DNA of 64,000 nt from Demequina sp. NBRC 110052 (GCF_002090075.1 NZ_BBRI01000002.1:1116001-1180000), one strand, 5' to 3'. Counted from the first letter of the stretch, positions 17,261 to 27,202 are shown. Made by a program: numbers and translations. The notes: generated by a model not told the origin, from the letters alone.

Positions 17261-19797
17261 TGTTCCGGCTCGCACTCAAGTCCGTCAAGCACAACCCCAA
17301 GCGGCTGCTGCTCACCGCCGCGGCGGTCGCGCTCGGCGTGGCGCTCGTCGCCGCGACGCTGACCCTCACGAACGCGCTCTCGAGCGGCTTCTCGAAGCTG
17401 TTCGACGAGATCTTCGCCGGCACCGACGTCCTCGTCGAGACGATGCCCGACGCCACGGGTGAGGACGGCGACGCCATGTTCGCCCCCGGCGAGTTCGCCT
17501 TCACCGCGGACGATGTCGCCGCCATCGCGGCGGTCGACGGCGTGCAGGGCGCGTACGGAGGCGTACAGGTAGGCGGCGCTGTGCTCCCCGCCGATTTCGA
17601 GCCGACCGGCGACCTCATGTCGGCCGGCGGCCCTCCGAGTCAGATCTACAACTGGGCGGGCCTCCCCGAGGTGGACCAGTCCACGCTCGTCGAAGGACGC
17701 GGCGTCGAGGCGGACGACGAGATCGTCATGGACCTCGATTCCGCGCCGTCGCTCGGGTACGAGATCGGCGACACCGTGACGATCGCCACCGAGACCGGCG
17801 TCGCCGAGTTCGAGCTCGTGGGCCTCGTGCGCTTCGGCGAGAGCAACTCGCTGCAGGGCGCCACGCTCGCGTACCTCAGCGACGCCGCGGCCCACGAACT
17901 GACGGGCGAGGAGGGCTATCAGCAGATCTCCGTGGTGACTGTCGAGGGCGCCGACAACGAAAATGTCGCGTCGGAGATCTCGCAGGTCATCCCGGACGGC
18001 ACGCGAGCGATCACCGGTGAGCAGAAGGCTGCCGAGCAGGCGGCTGAGCTCGACGAGATCCTGCAGTACATCGACATCTTCGCGATCGCTTTCGCGCTCA
18101 TCGCGCTGTTCGTCGGCTCGTACATCATCGTCAACACGTTCCGCATCATCGTGACCCAGCGCACGCGCGAGTTCGGCCTGATGCGGGCCATCGGCGTCAG
18201 CGGGCGCCAGCTGCGCACGATGATCCTGCTCGAGGCCGTGGTGATCGCGATCATTTCCGCGACGGTCGGCATCGTCCTGGGGTACCTGGGGGCGCTGGGC
18301 ATGTCCATGCTCGTCGAGGCGTTCTCCGGTGACCTGTTCGGGGCAGTCACCCTGCCGTACGACGCGGTGCTCTACAGCTACGTGCTGGGCGCGCTCGTCA
18401 CGATCATCTCGGCCCTGCTGCCTGCGATCCACGCCTCGTCCATCTCCCCGATGGAGGCCCTGCGAGAGTCGGCGACCGAGTCGAAGAAGCCGCTCAAGGT
18501 CCGCAACATCGTCGGCGGCGCGATCGCGCTGCTCGGCGCGATCGCGATCGCCGTGGGCCTCTACGCGGGTCTCGAGGGACCGTACTGGTACGTGGGCGCA
18601 GGCGCGATGATGCTCATCATCGGCGTCACGCTGCTCGCGGCCCAGGTGCTGGTGCCGCTCGCGTACGGGCTCCGGGACGTGCTGACGCGCGCATTCCGCA
18701 TCGACGGCAAGCTCGCGGCGAACAACATCCGACGTGAGCCGCGCCGCTCGGCGAACACCGCCGCCGCCCTGATGATCGGCGTCATGCTGCTGGCGCTCGT
18801 CGCGACGTTCACGGAGTCGCTCAAGGCAGTCGTGACGAGCCAGTTCAGCCAGATCGAGGCCGAGTTCTTCGCGTTCGGCACCCAGGGGACCATCCCCGAG
18901 GGCGCGATCGACGTGATCGCAGGCGTGGACGGGGTCGATTTCGTGACCTCGGTCGGGATCTCCGAGGTCGAGTATGACGGCGCACCGCAGTCGCTCGGCG
19001 TGGTCGAGCCCGCGACCGCTGACGTCGCGTTCGACTACGACAACACCCCTGACTTCGACGAGCTCGACGGCGGCGTCTTCGTGAGCCCGACGATCCTGGA
19101 GTCGGGCGTCGAGGTCGGCGACACGGTCACGCTGACTGGAGATGCAGGCACGGTGACGCTCGACGTCACTGGCACCTACAACGTCGAAGGCGACGCGGCA
19201 TTCTGGGTCGACTTCCCCACGGCACAGCAGCTCGTCGACGAGGTGCCGATCTTCCAGGCGCTGGTCGTCCTGGACGAGGGCGTCGACGTGGACGAGATGC
19301 AGAGCTCGATCACGAGCGCGCTGGCTGACGACTTCCCGCTCGTCGTGCTGCAGCAGCCGGGACAGCTCCAGCAGTTGGCCAACACGTTCATCGACCTGCT
19401 GCTCGGCGTCATCTCCGCGCTGCTGGGCGCCGCTCTCCTCATCGCGATCCTGGGCGTGGCCAATACGCTGCTGCTGTCGGTGACCGAGAGGACGCGCGAG
19501 ATCGGACTGCTGCGCGCCGTGGGCGTGAGGAAGTCCTCGATCTGGCGGATGATCACCATTGAGTCGATGGTGATGGCGATCTTCGGAACCGTGCTCGGCA
19601 TGATTCTGGGAGTCAGCCTCGGCGCGGCGCTCGTGGCCGCGCTCGAGGAGTTCGGCTTCACCACCGTCGCCATCCCGTGGGTGTGGCTGATCGTCTACAC
19701 GATCGGGGCGGCGCTCGCGGGCGTGATTGCTGCCGTATGGCCCGCCTGGCAGGCCTCAAGAATGGACATCCTCAAGGCCATCGCCACGGACGGCTGA
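17260..19797 (+). CDS. ABC transporter permease, FtsX family (two FtsX domains)
   Basis: An 845-residue membrane protein with a short cytoplasmic N-terminus and a first helix at about 12-35. A large extracellular domain (about 40-265) is followed by an FtsX helix bundle (about 270-400, IIVNTFRIIVTQRTREFGLMR). Further helices and a second extracellular domain (about 500-690) precede a second FtsX domain (about 710-840, with VTERTREIGLLRAVGV). This duplicated layout is found in actinobacterial MacB/FtsX-type mechanotransmission permeases. It forms an operon with the ATPase and is probably controlled by the adjacent two-component system. Substrate unknown. Confidence 0.92.
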
Positions 19798-19808
19798 CGC
19801 GGATACGG

Positions 19809-19840
19809 ACGGCCCTCGACGCTTCGGCGTCGGGGGCCGT
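19809..19840. terminator. Bidirectional terminator between the FtsX operon and murB
   Basis: A 14-bp stem (one G-U pair) closed by a TTCG tetraloop, located between two convergent genes 12 bp after the permease stop. TTCCGTG follows on the plus strand. Confidence 0.75.
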
Positions 19841-19861
19841 TTCCGTGCGTGGAGCTGGCCC

Positions 19862-20920
19862 CTAGAACTCGGCGCCCACGAGCATCGGCTCGGGGACGAG
19901 CGTGATGCCGTAGCTCTCACGAACGCCCTCGCGCACCGCGCGGGCCAGCGCGAGCAGGTCGGCGGCGTGGGCGCCTCCCCGGTTGGTGAGCGCGAGCGTG
20001 TGCTTGGTGCTCAGCGAGGCCGGCGCGTCGGGCGCGACGGCGTAGCCGCGGGGGAAGCCCGCGTGCTCGATGAGCCACGCCGCTGACGTCTTGACCTTCC
20101 CGTCGCCGACCGCGGGATAGGCGGGCGCACCGTCAGGCAGGACGTCCGACGCGATGATCGGGTTGGTGAAGAACGAGCCTGCCGACCACGTGTCGTGGTC
20201 GCGCGCATCGAGCACCATGCCCTTGGAGGCGCGCAGCGCAAGCACCGCGGCACGCACGTCGGTGATGGGCACTCGCGCCCCGATCTCGACGTCGAGAGCC
20301 GTCGCGAGCTGCTGATAGCGGATGGGCGCCGAGAGGGACGCCATGCGCGTGTGGAACGTGACGTCGAGCACCACATAGCGCGGCGTGGGACCCCATTCGC
20401 CCGAGGTCACGGTGCGCTTGAGCATCGAGTCGCGGTAGCCGAACTGTGCCTTGACGAGCGGGAGGGACTTCACGGCGCGCTCGGCGCGGTCCCAGGTGCG
20501 GATCAGCGCGACGATGTCGGCGACCTCGGCGCCGTAGGCGCCGACGTTCTGCACCGGGGTCGCGCCGGTCGACCCGGGGATGCCGGACAGCGCCTCGAAG
20601 CCGCTCCATTCGGACTCGACGGCCTGGGCGACCAGGTCGTCCCATGGCGTGCCCGCCGTCGCGGTGATCGACAGGCCCCCGCACGCGCCGTCGTTGACGA
20701 GCGTGACGTCCGCCCTGGTGTCGCGCACGACGACGCCGTCGAATCCATCGTCGCCGACGAGGAGGTTCGAGCCTCCTCCCAGCACGAGCAGGGGCGTGCC
20801 CGACGCGTCGGCCGCCTTCACCGCATCGATGAGCTCAGCCTCGGTGCCGGTCTCGACGAGCTCACGCGCAGGCCCCCCGACGCGGAGGGTGGTGAGCTCG
20901 GACAGGCGGGGGGTGGTCAT
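19862..20920 (-). CDS. murB: UDP-N-acetylmuramate dehydrogenase
   Basis: MurB reduces UDP-GlcNAc-enolpyruvate to UDP-MurNAc with FAD and NADPH, the second committed step of peptidoglycan synthesis in the cytosol. The product is 352 residues. The N-terminal FAD domain has TLRVGGPA, LGGGSNLLV and SGIPGSTGATPVQNVGAYG; the catalytic Ser lies in SAGSFFTNPI, and the C-terminal part contains AAWLIEHAGF. Length and motifs fit type I MurB. In related Micrococcales murB usually lies close to the MaoC pair and rpmG; here four kilobases of other genes intervene. Confidence 0.96.
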   Translation of the reverse strand: MTTPRLSELTTLRVGGPARELVETGTEAELIDAVKAADASGTPLLVLGGGSNLLVGDDGFDGVVVRDTRADVTLVNDGACGGLSITATAGTPWDDLVAQAVESEWSGFEALSGIPGSTGATPVQNVGAYGAEVADIVALIRTWDRAERAVKSLPLVKAQFGYRDSMLKRTVTSGEWGPTPRYVVLDVTFHTRMASLSAPIRYQQLATALDVEIGARVPITDVRAAVLALRASKGMVLDARDHDTWSAGSFFTNPIIASDVLPDGAPAYPAVGDGKVKTSAAWLIEHAGFPRGYAVAPDAPASLSTKHTLALTNRGGAHAADLLALARAVREGVRESYGITLVPEPMLVGAEF

Positions 20921-20934
20921 GGGCTCCAGCGTAG

Positions 20935-22260
20935 TCAGCGCGGGTCGCGACCTGGCGCGGTGTCACCGCCGCTGGAGGCGGACAGCTCGTCGGCCGCGAG
21001 CACGGCGGAGCCCACGAGCCGCTCCTGGGCGCGCCGCGATCGGAACAGCCGCGCGTCGGCACGTACGGCGCGGGCGAGCAGGAACGTGGTGATGGCGGCG
21101 AGCACCACGAGGAGGATCGCCTTCTGGAGCGGAACCACCTCGGCGAGGTGTCCCACGAGCTGCGGCACGACGAGGCCTGCGACGGTCGAGAACGACGCGA
21201 CGGCGGCCATGCGTGCGGCGGCGCGGCGCGGGTCATCTGCGGCGGCTGAGAATCCGATGGGTGCTCCCAGCGCGGCGCCCATGCCCCACAGGACGGCCGC
21301 GACCGGCACGAACGCGATGCTCGGTGCGAAGCCGTAGAGGAGCACTCCGGCGGCGACGAGTACCGCGGAGGTGCGCAGCGAGACCACACGGCCCAGACGG
21401 TCGATCACGTGGGAGCCGAACCAGCGCACGCTCACCATCGCGATGACGAACACCCAGTAGAGCAGGTCGCCGATCGCCTCGGGCTGCCCGAAGTCGTCCA
21501 CGACGGAGAGCGGGAGCCACTGGGCGGCGATCATCTCTGTCATCGACGCGGCGAACACGATCAGCCCCACGAGCACGACGCGCCGGTCCTTGTACTCGGC
21601 CTTCGCGGTGGCGAACGGACCTCCCAGCCCGGCCGAGGCGTCGGGGTCGGGGCGTCCGTCCATCGTGGACAGCGGCACGACGTACAGGCGAAGGCCGGTG
21701 ACAAGCGTGCCGACGGCGAGGAAGTGCCAGATCGGCGCGACGCCGCCATGCGAGAAGAGCACGCCCACGCCGAGTCCCACGGCCATGCCCACCGAGAATG
21801 CGGCATGGAACTGCGGCATGATCGCGCGGCCCACGCGGCGCTCGACGTTCGCGGCCTCCGCGTTCATCGCGACGTTGGTGAACGCGAAGGAGAAGCTGAC
21901 GAGGAAGTAGCCGGCCGCGAACAGCGGACGGCTCGCGACCTCGGTGGCGACGCCGACCGCGGCGATCGCCACGAGGTAGCTGAAGCTCGACCACCACAGC
22001 AGCGCGCGCGTGCCGAACCTTCCGGCCGCCCATCCCGTGACGAGCAGGGCCGCGAGCGCGCCGAAGGCCCCGGAGATCAGCAGCAGGGCGAGACCGGAGG
22101 GGCTGACATCGAGCAGGTCGCGCATCGACGGCACACGCGACAGGAACGTCGCGGTGAGCAGCCCGAGCGAGCCGAACAGCGCGAGCACGCCGATGCGCGC
22201 GCCGCGCACGCGTGAGGCGTCGGGCGTGGTGGTCGAGGGGTGACCGAAGGCGGGAGTCAT
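20935..22260 (-). CDS. MFS transporter (YbjJ-like)
   Basis: A 441-residue major facilitator with about 12 hydrophobic segments. The pattern MNAEAANVERRVGRAIMPQFHAAFSVG is the hallmark of the YbjJ-like MFS group, whose substrate is not well established. I start at ATG 22258-22260 (MTPAFGHPSTTT), preceded by AGGA. The longer open frame upstream would cross the promoter and operator. The gene is divergent from the LacI regulator, with a perfect palindrome 12 bp upstream of its start, so repression by that regulator is likely. It ends 14 bp before murB. Confidence 0.85.
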   Translation of the reverse strand: MTPAFGHPSTTTPDASRVRGARIGVLALFGSLGLLTATFLSRVPSMRDLLDVSPSGLALLLISGAFGALAALLVTGWAAGRFGTRALLWWSSFSYLVAIAAVGVATEVASRPLFAAGYFLVSFSFAFTNVAMNAEAANVERRVGRAIMPQFHAAFSVGMAVGLGVGVLFSHGGVAPIWHFLAVGTLVTGLRLYVVPLSTMDGRPDPDASAGLGGPFATAKAEYKDRRVVLVGLIVFAASMTEMIAAQWLPLSVVDDFGQPEAIGDLLYWVFVIAMVSVRWFGSHVIDRLGRVVSLRTSAVLVAAGVLLYGFAPSIAFVPVAAVLWGMGAALGAPIGFSAAADDPRRAAARMAAVASFSTVAGLVVPQLVGHLAEVVPLQKAILLVVLAAITTFLLARAVRADARLFRSRRAQERLVGSAVLAADELSASSGGDTAPGRDPR

Positions 22261-22272
22261 GTCATCCTGAAT

Positions 22273-22301
22273 TCGAAACGTTTCGAGACCAGACGATGAT
22301 A
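22273..22301. promoter_or_regulatory. LacI-type operator with divergent promoter elements
   Basis: TCGAAACGTTTCGA (22273-22286) is a perfect 14-bp palindrome with the central CG typical of LacI/GalR operators. On the minus strand the -10 hexamer TATCAT (22296-22301) would start transcription of the MFS gene right before the operator. On the plus strand TAGCCT (22306-22311) is a candidate -10 for lacI, with the palindrome over its -35 region, implying autoregulation as well. Confidence 0.7.
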
Positions 22302-22366
22302 CGGCTAGCCTGGACTCCTGACGAACTGGCACCCGCCGACTCGCGACCGTTCACGGAAGGACGCAC

Positions 22367-23452
22367 ATGGCACGCACCCGCCGGCCGACCATGGCCGATG
22401 TGGCGGCGCACGCGGGCGTGTCCGTCTCCACGGTCTCGCTCGTGTTCTCCGGCGCCGGGTCAGTCACCGCCGACACGCGTGCGAAGGTCGAGAACGCCGC
22501 AGCCGCGCTCGACTACGCGGGCCCGTCGCCGCAGGCCCGTGCGCTGCGCTCGGGTCGCACCGGCATCGTCGGGGTGGTCGTTCACGAGCGCTTGGCGCGG
22601 TCCCTGCGGGACCCGCTGCAGCTGCGCATCCTTGACGCCGTGGTCGAGGAACTGGGCGAACGAGGGCTCGGCGTGCTGCTGCTGCCCTCGCCCACGCCGA
22701 CCGGCTCGGAGCGGCCCCTGCTCGAGTCGGCGGCCATGGATGCCGCCGTGGTGTTGCGCGTGCGCGACCACGACGAGCCCTCTCTCGAGATCCTGCGCCG
22801 GCGTGGGCTGCCCCACGTCGCGATGGAGGCGCCTCCGGGATCGGTCGCGACGCGCGTCTCGATCGACGACACCTCGGCGACGGAGGAGCTGATCCGGCGA
22901 CTGCTCGACCTGGGCCACAAGCGGATCGCGACCGTCACCCTTCCGATGACCGACCGTGCGACCACACGATTCCGCACGCTCGACGACCTCCCCGACCCGA
23001 TGTGGACTCCGGCCCGCCACCGCCTCGAGGCGTTCGCACGCGCGGGCGTCGAGCCGTGCGCCATCGTCGAAGCGGGTGCCTCCATGGTCGAGCCGGGCAT
23101 CGAGGCCGGACGCATGCTCCTCGCGCACAACTCCGCGCCGACCGCGGTCGTCTGCCAGTCCGACCTCCTCGCGGGCGGCGTGATCGTTGCCGCGCGGGAG
23201 GCGGGACTCGACGTCCCCCGCGACCTCTCCGTCACCGGCTTCGATGGGCTCGACCTCCCCTGGCTCGCGCCGCTCGCACTCACCACGCAGGCGCAGGACG
23301 GCGAGTCCAAGGGGCGGGCGATCGCTGCGGCGGTCAAGGAGCTGCTCGACGGCGGCACGCCCGGCGAGATCGACATCCCGCTCGAACTGCGGGAAGGCAC
23401 CACGATCGCTCCCCCGCGCCCGGAGACCCTGCGCCCCGCCCACCTTCGCTGA
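22367..23452 (+). CDS. LacI family transcriptional regulator
   Basis: A 361-residue DNA-binding repressor. The N-terminal helix-turn-helix is PTMADVAAHAGVSVSTVSLV, followed by the hinge helix region (PQARALRSGRTGIVGVV) and a periplasmic-binding-protein-like effector domain (AVVCQSDLLAGGVIVAAREAGL, LSVTGFDGLDLP). GGAAGGAC precedes the ATG. It is divergent from the MFS transporter with a perfect palindromic operator between them, so the transporter is its probable target and its substrate the probable effector. Confidence 0.93.
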   Translation: MARTRRPTMADVAAHAGVSVSTVSLVFSGAGSVTADTRAKVENAAAALDYAGPSPQARALRSGRTGIVGVVVHERLARSLRDPLQLRILDAVVEELGERGLGVLLLPSPTPTGSERPLLESAAMDAAVVLRVRDHDEPSLEILRRRGLPHVAMEAPPGSVATRVSIDDTSATEELIRRLLDLGHKRIATVTLPMTDRATTRFRTLDDLPDPMWTPARHRLEAFARAGVEPCAIVEAGASMVEPGIEAGRMLLAHNSAPTAVVCQSDLLAGGVIVAAREAGLDVPRDLSVTGFDGLDLPWLAPLALTTQAQDGESKGRAIAAAVKELLDGGTPGEIDIPLELREGTTIAPPRPETLRPAHLR

Positions 23453-23493
23453 CCCGCCGCAGGAAGCGTCGGTCCGGCGCGTCCACGCACGAC

Positions 23494-23533
23494 GAAGGGG
23501 GCGCCGCCCGCTCGCGCAGACGGCGCCCCCTTC
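23494..23533. terminator. Bidirectional terminator between lacI and the purine permease
   Basis: A perfect 13-bp stem (GAAGGGGGCGCCG and its complement) with a 14-nt loop, located between convergent genes 41 bp after the lacI stop and 14 bp from the permease stop. Confidence 0.75.
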
Positions 23534-23547
23534 GGGCATGCGAAACG

Positions 23548-25023
23548 TCAGCCGATGCCGAGCAGGCTACGGATCGCCGGAAGAGCGAAGTACACGGCGA
23601 ACGCCACGGCGCCCACCCACATGAGCGGCTTGACGTCCTTGGAGCGCCCCGTGCCCGCATTGATCACGACGTACGCGATGAAGCCGACGCCGATGCCTGC
23701 GGCGATCGAGTAGCCGAAGGGCATCACGATGATCGTCAGGAACGCAGGCACCGCGATGCGGAAGTCGCGCCAGTCGATGTCGGTGGCCGAGGCGAGCATC
23801 ATCAGGCCGACCAGGACCAGCACGGGCGTCGCCGCCTCGAAAGGCACGATGTTCGCGAGCGGAGAGAGGAACGTCGCGACGATGAACGCAAGGCCCGTGA
23901 CGATCGACGCGAGGCCCGTGCGCGCCCCGTCGCCCACTCCGGACGCGGACTCGATGTACGACGTGTTGGAGGACACCGACGCGGCACCACCGGCCATCGC
24001 CGCGACCGAGTCGACGATGAGGATGTTCTGAGAGTTCTCGGGAATGCCGTCCTCGTCGTTGAGGTGCGCCTCCTCGCCCACGGCGGTCATGGTGCCGAGC
24101 GTGTCGAAGAAGTCGACGACGAGCAGCGAGAAGACCGTCATGAGCACGGTCACGATCGCGACCCCGGTGTCGAAGCCGCCGAACAGGCTGACCTGGCCGA
24201 TCAGACCGAGGTCGGGGATGAACGACCAGTCCTGGCCCACGAACGTGGGGACGACGAGCGCCCAGCCGCCCGGGTTCTCGGCCGAGGCCGAGCCGAAGCC
24301 CCAGATCGCCTCGACGATGAAGGCGAGCACGGTGATGCCAAGGATCGACAGCAGCAGCGCACCCTTGACCTTGCGGACCAGGAGGATGCCGCCGAGCAGG
24401 ATGCCGCACAGGAACAGCAGCGTGGGCACGGTGTTGATCGAGCCGCCCTCGCCGAAGGCGCCAGGCGTGGCGGACGAGGCGTCGTCGGTGACCATGCGGG
24501 AGTCCCAGAACGCGATGTACGCGAGGAACAGGCCGATGCCTGCCGCGATGGCCTTCTTGAGCGGCATCGGGACGGCGTGCAGGAACTTGATGCGCAGCTT
24601 GGTGAGCACCAGGATCAGCACCAGCGCGCCCTCGAGCACGATCAGGCCCATCGCCTCGGGCCACGAGAACATGCCCGAGCCGACGAGTCCGTACGCGACG
24701 AAGGCGTTGATGCCCAGCCCGGCGGCGATCGCGATGGGGAAGCGCGCGTAGGCGCCCATCAGGATCGTGAGCACACCGGCCACGAGCGCCGTCGCGGCGG
24801 CGATCATGCCCAGGTTCGGCTCGGCACCGCCGCCGAGATAATTGCCGTCCTTGTCCTGGATGAAGCCGAGGATCAGGGGGTTGAGCACCACGATGTAGGC
24901 CATCGTGAAGAAGGTGGTGAATCCGCCACGGATCTCCTGCGCGAGGCTGGAGCCTCGCGCCGTGATGCCGAAGTACGAATCCAGGCGCGCGCGGACGTCA
25001 GTGTCCCGTGTGGTGGAGGTCAT
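23548..25023 (-). CDS. NCS2 family purine permease (AzgA/PbuG-like)
   Basis: Proton-coupled uptake of hypoxanthine, guanine or adenine. The protein is 491 residues from ATG 25021-25023 with about 13 hydrophobic segments. The motif NTSYIESASGVGDGARTGLA is diagnostic of the AzgA-like branch of NCS2. The N-terminal RARLDSYFGITARGSSLAQEIRGG is also typical of that branch. The frame opens earlier, but the ATG at 25023 gives the conserved N-terminus. No purine riboswitch is seen in the 96-bp upstream gap; an inverted repeat there may be a protein-binding site. Confidence 0.9.
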   Translation of the reverse strand: MTSTTRDTDVRARLDSYFGITARGSSLAQEIRGGFTTFFTMAYIVVLNPLILGFIQDKDGNYLGGGAEPNLGMIAAATALVAGVLTILMGAYARFPIAIAAGLGINAFVAYGLVGSGMFSWPEAMGLIVLEGALVLILVLTKLRIKFLHAVPMPLKKAIAAGIGLFLAYIAFWDSRMVTDDASSATPGAFGEGGSINTVPTLLFLCGILLGGILLVRKVKGALLLSILGITVLAFIVEAIWGFGSASAENPGGWALVVPTFVGQDWSFIPDLGLIGQVSLFGGFDTGVAIVTVLMTVFSLLVVDFFDTLGTMTAVGEEAHLNDEDGIPENSQNILIVDSVAAMAGGAASVSSNTSYIESASGVGDGARTGLASIVTGLAFIVATFLSPLANIVPFEAATPVLVLVGLMMLASATDIDWRDFRIAVPAFLTIIVMPFGYSIAAGIGVGFIAYVVINAGTGRSKDVKPLMWVGAVAFAVYFALPAIRSLLGIG

Positions 25024-25065
25024 GCTCGCATCGTGCCAGTCCGGCGGCTCGCGTGCGCGCGCGAG

Positions 25066-25085
25066 CGGTCCCAAGCGTGGGAACG
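25066..25085. promoter_or_regulatory. 20-bp inverted repeat upstream of the purine permease
   Basis: CGGTCCCA-AGCG-TGGGAACG (7 of 8 arm positions match) lies 43-62 bp upstream of the permease start and downstream of the MaoC gene. It could be an operator for the permease or a weak terminator of the MaoC pair. Confidence 0.35.
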
Positions 25086-25119
25086 GTTCGTTGTGGGATT
25101 CCTCCAGGTCGGTGACGCG

Positions 25120-25551
25120 TCACGCGCAGCTGACGAGCGCCTGCGCCTTCGCGAGCACCTTCTGGCCCTCGAACTCGACCGTCACATCGATGCGCGCGGT
25201 GCGCGTCTCCTCATCCAGCAGACCCACCGCGGCGGTCAGCGCCACGACGGCCTCGCCGGGGTTCGGGACGGGGATCGGGCGCGCGAAGCGGCACTGGAAG
25301 TCGACGACATTGCCGGGGCCCGCCCACTCCTCCACGACGGACGCGGCGGTGCCCATCGTCAGCATGCCGTGCGCGATCACGCCCGGCAGGCCTACCGATG
25401 TGGCGACGACGTCGTTGTAGTGGATCGGGTTGAAGTCGCCCGAGGCGCCGGCGTATCTCACGAGCGTGTCGCGGGTGAAGCTCACCTCGCGGGTCGCCAC
25501 GACCTGGCCCTTCTCGAGGCCGTCGAAGGACGGCGCGTCCTGCTCGCTCAT
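25120..25551 (-). CDS. MaoC-like hot-dog dehydratase (HadB-like)
   Basis: A 143-residue R-specific hydratase/dehydratase fold. The catalytic motif is ASGDFNPIHYND (Asp39, His44), followed by GVIAHGMLTMG, both characteristic of HadB/MaoC proteins. With its partner (25548-25994) it probably forms a heterodimer acting on 3-hydroxyacyl thioesters in fatty acid metabolism. The start overlaps the stop of the partner gene by 4 bp. In many actinobacteria this pair lies between rpmG and murB. Confidence 0.88.
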   Translation of the reverse strand: MSEQDAPSFDGLEKGQVVATREVSFTRDTLVRYAGASGDFNPIHYNDVVATSVGLPGVIAHGMLTMGTAASVVEEWAGPGNVVDFQCRFARPIPVPNPGEAVVALTAAVGLLDEETRTARIDVTVEFEGQKVLAKAQALVSCA

Positions 25552-25994
25552 GCGTCCTCCCTCACGGCAAGCGTCGACAGCACGGTCGCGACGGGCGCGC
25601 CGTCGGTGTCGGCGAGCTCGGCGCGCGTCGTCACGGTCGAGACGGAACCCCTGCTCACGACCTTGTCGATGTGGATCGTGGTCGCGATCACGTCGCCCGC
25701 CACGATCGGCCGGTGGTGAGTGAAGCGCTCGTCCGCGTGCACCACCTTCGAGAAGTCCACGCCCACCTCGGGGTCCTGCACCACGTGGAACTCCTCCCGC
25801 TGGGCGATGACCACGGCGAACGTCGTGGGCGCCACCAGATCGTCGTAGCCCTCAGCGCGGGCTGCCGCCACGTCGCGGTGCGCGAACGACCGCGCATCCA
25901 CCGCGTCGGCGAACTCTCGGATCTTGGCGCGCGAGACCTCGTAAGGCTCGTGCGGGCCGTAGCTGCGGCCCTGGGCTTCGGGGTTCACTGGCAC
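25548..25994 (-). CDS. MaoC-like N-terminal hot-dog protein (HadA-like partner)
   Basis: A 148-residue hot-dog protein of the FAS1-type dehydratase N-terminal family: SYGPHEPYEVSRAKIREFAD at the start, then DLVAPTTFAVVIAQ, and HADERFTHHRPIVAGDVI. It lacks the Asp/His catalytic pair found in the second gene, as expected for the stabilising subunit of a HadAB-type heterodimer. It is coupled to that gene by an ATGA overlap. Confidence 0.87.
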   Translation of the reverse strand: MPVNPEAQGRSYGPHEPYEVSRAKIREFADAVDARSFAHRDVAAARAEGYDDLVAPTTFAVVIAQREEFHVVQDPEVGVDFSKVVHADERFTHHRPIVAGDVIATTIHIDKVVSRGSVSTVTTRAELADTDGAPVATVLSTLAVREDA

Positions 25995-26049
25995 ATCGCC
26001 AGCCTAGCGAACGCGCCCGACGCTCGGGCCCGGCTCGGCGCGGACGCTC

Positions 26050-27078
26050 CTACGCGTCGGCAGGGTCGGAGTAGACGACCACGAGCGCACGATGGTCTGC
26101 GCCCGGCAGGGTCACCGTCGTCGCCGACGACGCGACCCACGGGGTGTCGCGCGCGAGGATGTGATCGATCACGACGAGGGGGAACGGGCCCCGTCCCTGC
26201 GGGAAGGTGGGAGTGAAGCCGCTGCCCGCCGCGTCGGACGCGTCGACGTAGCCGAGGCGCTCGAGATCGCGAAAGGAGGCGTGATCCCGCGTGGTGTTGA
26301 AGTCGCCCATCACGATTACAGGATCGGACTGTCCGGCCAGATGCTCGGTGAGCCCCCGCATGCTCGCCGCCCACCCGGAGCTGTCGAACGCCCCCGGGGC
26401 CGCGGGATGCACCGCGAGCACCGTGACCGTCACGCCGGCCACCTCGACCTGCGCCTCCACAGCGCGCGACACGTAGCCGTCGGTCGAGGAAGCATCGGTC
26501 CAGCCGTCAAGGGTCTCGGCCTCCAGCAGCGGGAGCCGCGACCACAGGCCGGTGCCCGTCACTCCGCGTTCAGGGGCGGCCTCGGCGTAGGGCAGGAGCT
26601 CGTCCAGGCCCGCGTCCTCGAGGGCCTCGAGGACGTCCGGGGTGAGCTCCACGACCGCGAGCGCGTCCACGTCGTACTCCTCGACCATCGCCACCACCGC
26701 GTCGGCATCCACGTGCCCGAAGGTGGCGTTCACCGTGGCGACCGTGAGCACGGACTCGTTCCCCGCGTCGGCCGTGGTGAACAGGGGCGCCACCCACCAG
26801 ACTCCGAGCGCGACCGGCACGGCGGTGAGTGCCACGGCGCCCCACGCGCGCCACAGCAGGGCGACGACGAGCAGCGCGAGCGCAGCGATCGTGAACCACG
26901 GGATGAACGCGACGGCGTACACGAGAGGTCCGAACTCGGCCCCCACGAGTCGCACCGCGAACGGCACGCACAGCAACACAGCAGCCACCATCAGCGCCGC
27001 CGCGACGGGCCGGATGCGTCGACGCCTCGGCTCGGAGCTCGCTGAGGTACCAGCGAGGTCCGGATCCCCCTGATCCAT
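26050..27078 (-). CDS. Membrane-anchored endonuclease/exonuclease/phosphatase family protein
   Basis: A 342-residue protein with about three N-terminal hydrophobic helices (residues 25-110) and an EEP-fold domain facing outside. EEP motifs are visible: DALAVVELTPD, the metal-site IVMGDFNTTRDHASF, VIDHILAR and the terminal PGADHRALVV. Such proteins cleave phosphodiester or phosphoester bonds in nucleic acids or lipids; the substrate cannot be told. I start at ATG 27076-27078 because earlier residues are low-complexity and reach the rpmG terminator. No clear ribosome binding site is present. Confidence 0.85.
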   Translation of the reverse strand: MDQGDPDLAGTSASSEPRRRRIRPVAAALMVAAVLLCVPFAVRLVGAEFGPLVYAVAFIPWFTIAALALLVVALLWRAWGAVALTAVPVALGVWWVAPLFTTADAGNESVLTVATVNATFGHVDADAVVAMVEEYDVDALAVVELTPDVLEALEDAGLDELLPYAEAAPERGVTGTGLWSRLPLLEAETLDGWTDASSTDGYVSRAVEAQVEVAGVTVTVLAVHPAAPGAFDSSGWAASMRGLTEHLAGQSDPVIVMGDFNTTRDHASFRDLERLGYVDASDAAGSGFTPTFPQGRGPFPLVVIDHILARDTPWVASSATTVTLPGADHRALVVVYSDPADA

Positions 27079-27141
27079 GCCGCGAGTGTCGCACACCACC
27101 CTGACGTGCTGGCGCAGCCCAGGGGGTGCCCCCAGGATGCA

Positions 27142-27175
27142 CGAACGCCCGCTCCCCTGGGGGAACGGGCGTTCG
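27142..27175 (-). terminator. Terminator after rpmG
   Basis: CGAACGCCCG and its exact complement (10-bp stem, 14-nt loop that can pair partly with itself), 27 bp beyond the rpmG stop. TGCATCC follows on the minus strand. Confidence 0.7.
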
Positions 27176-27202
27176 GCGAAGCGGCTCAGGGCCGCCGAAT
27201 GC

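Noticed and set aside
25024..25119. Possible purine riboswitch before the purine permease
   Set aside because: The gap is only 96 bp, GC-rich and lacks the conserved loop and junction bases of purine riboswitches.
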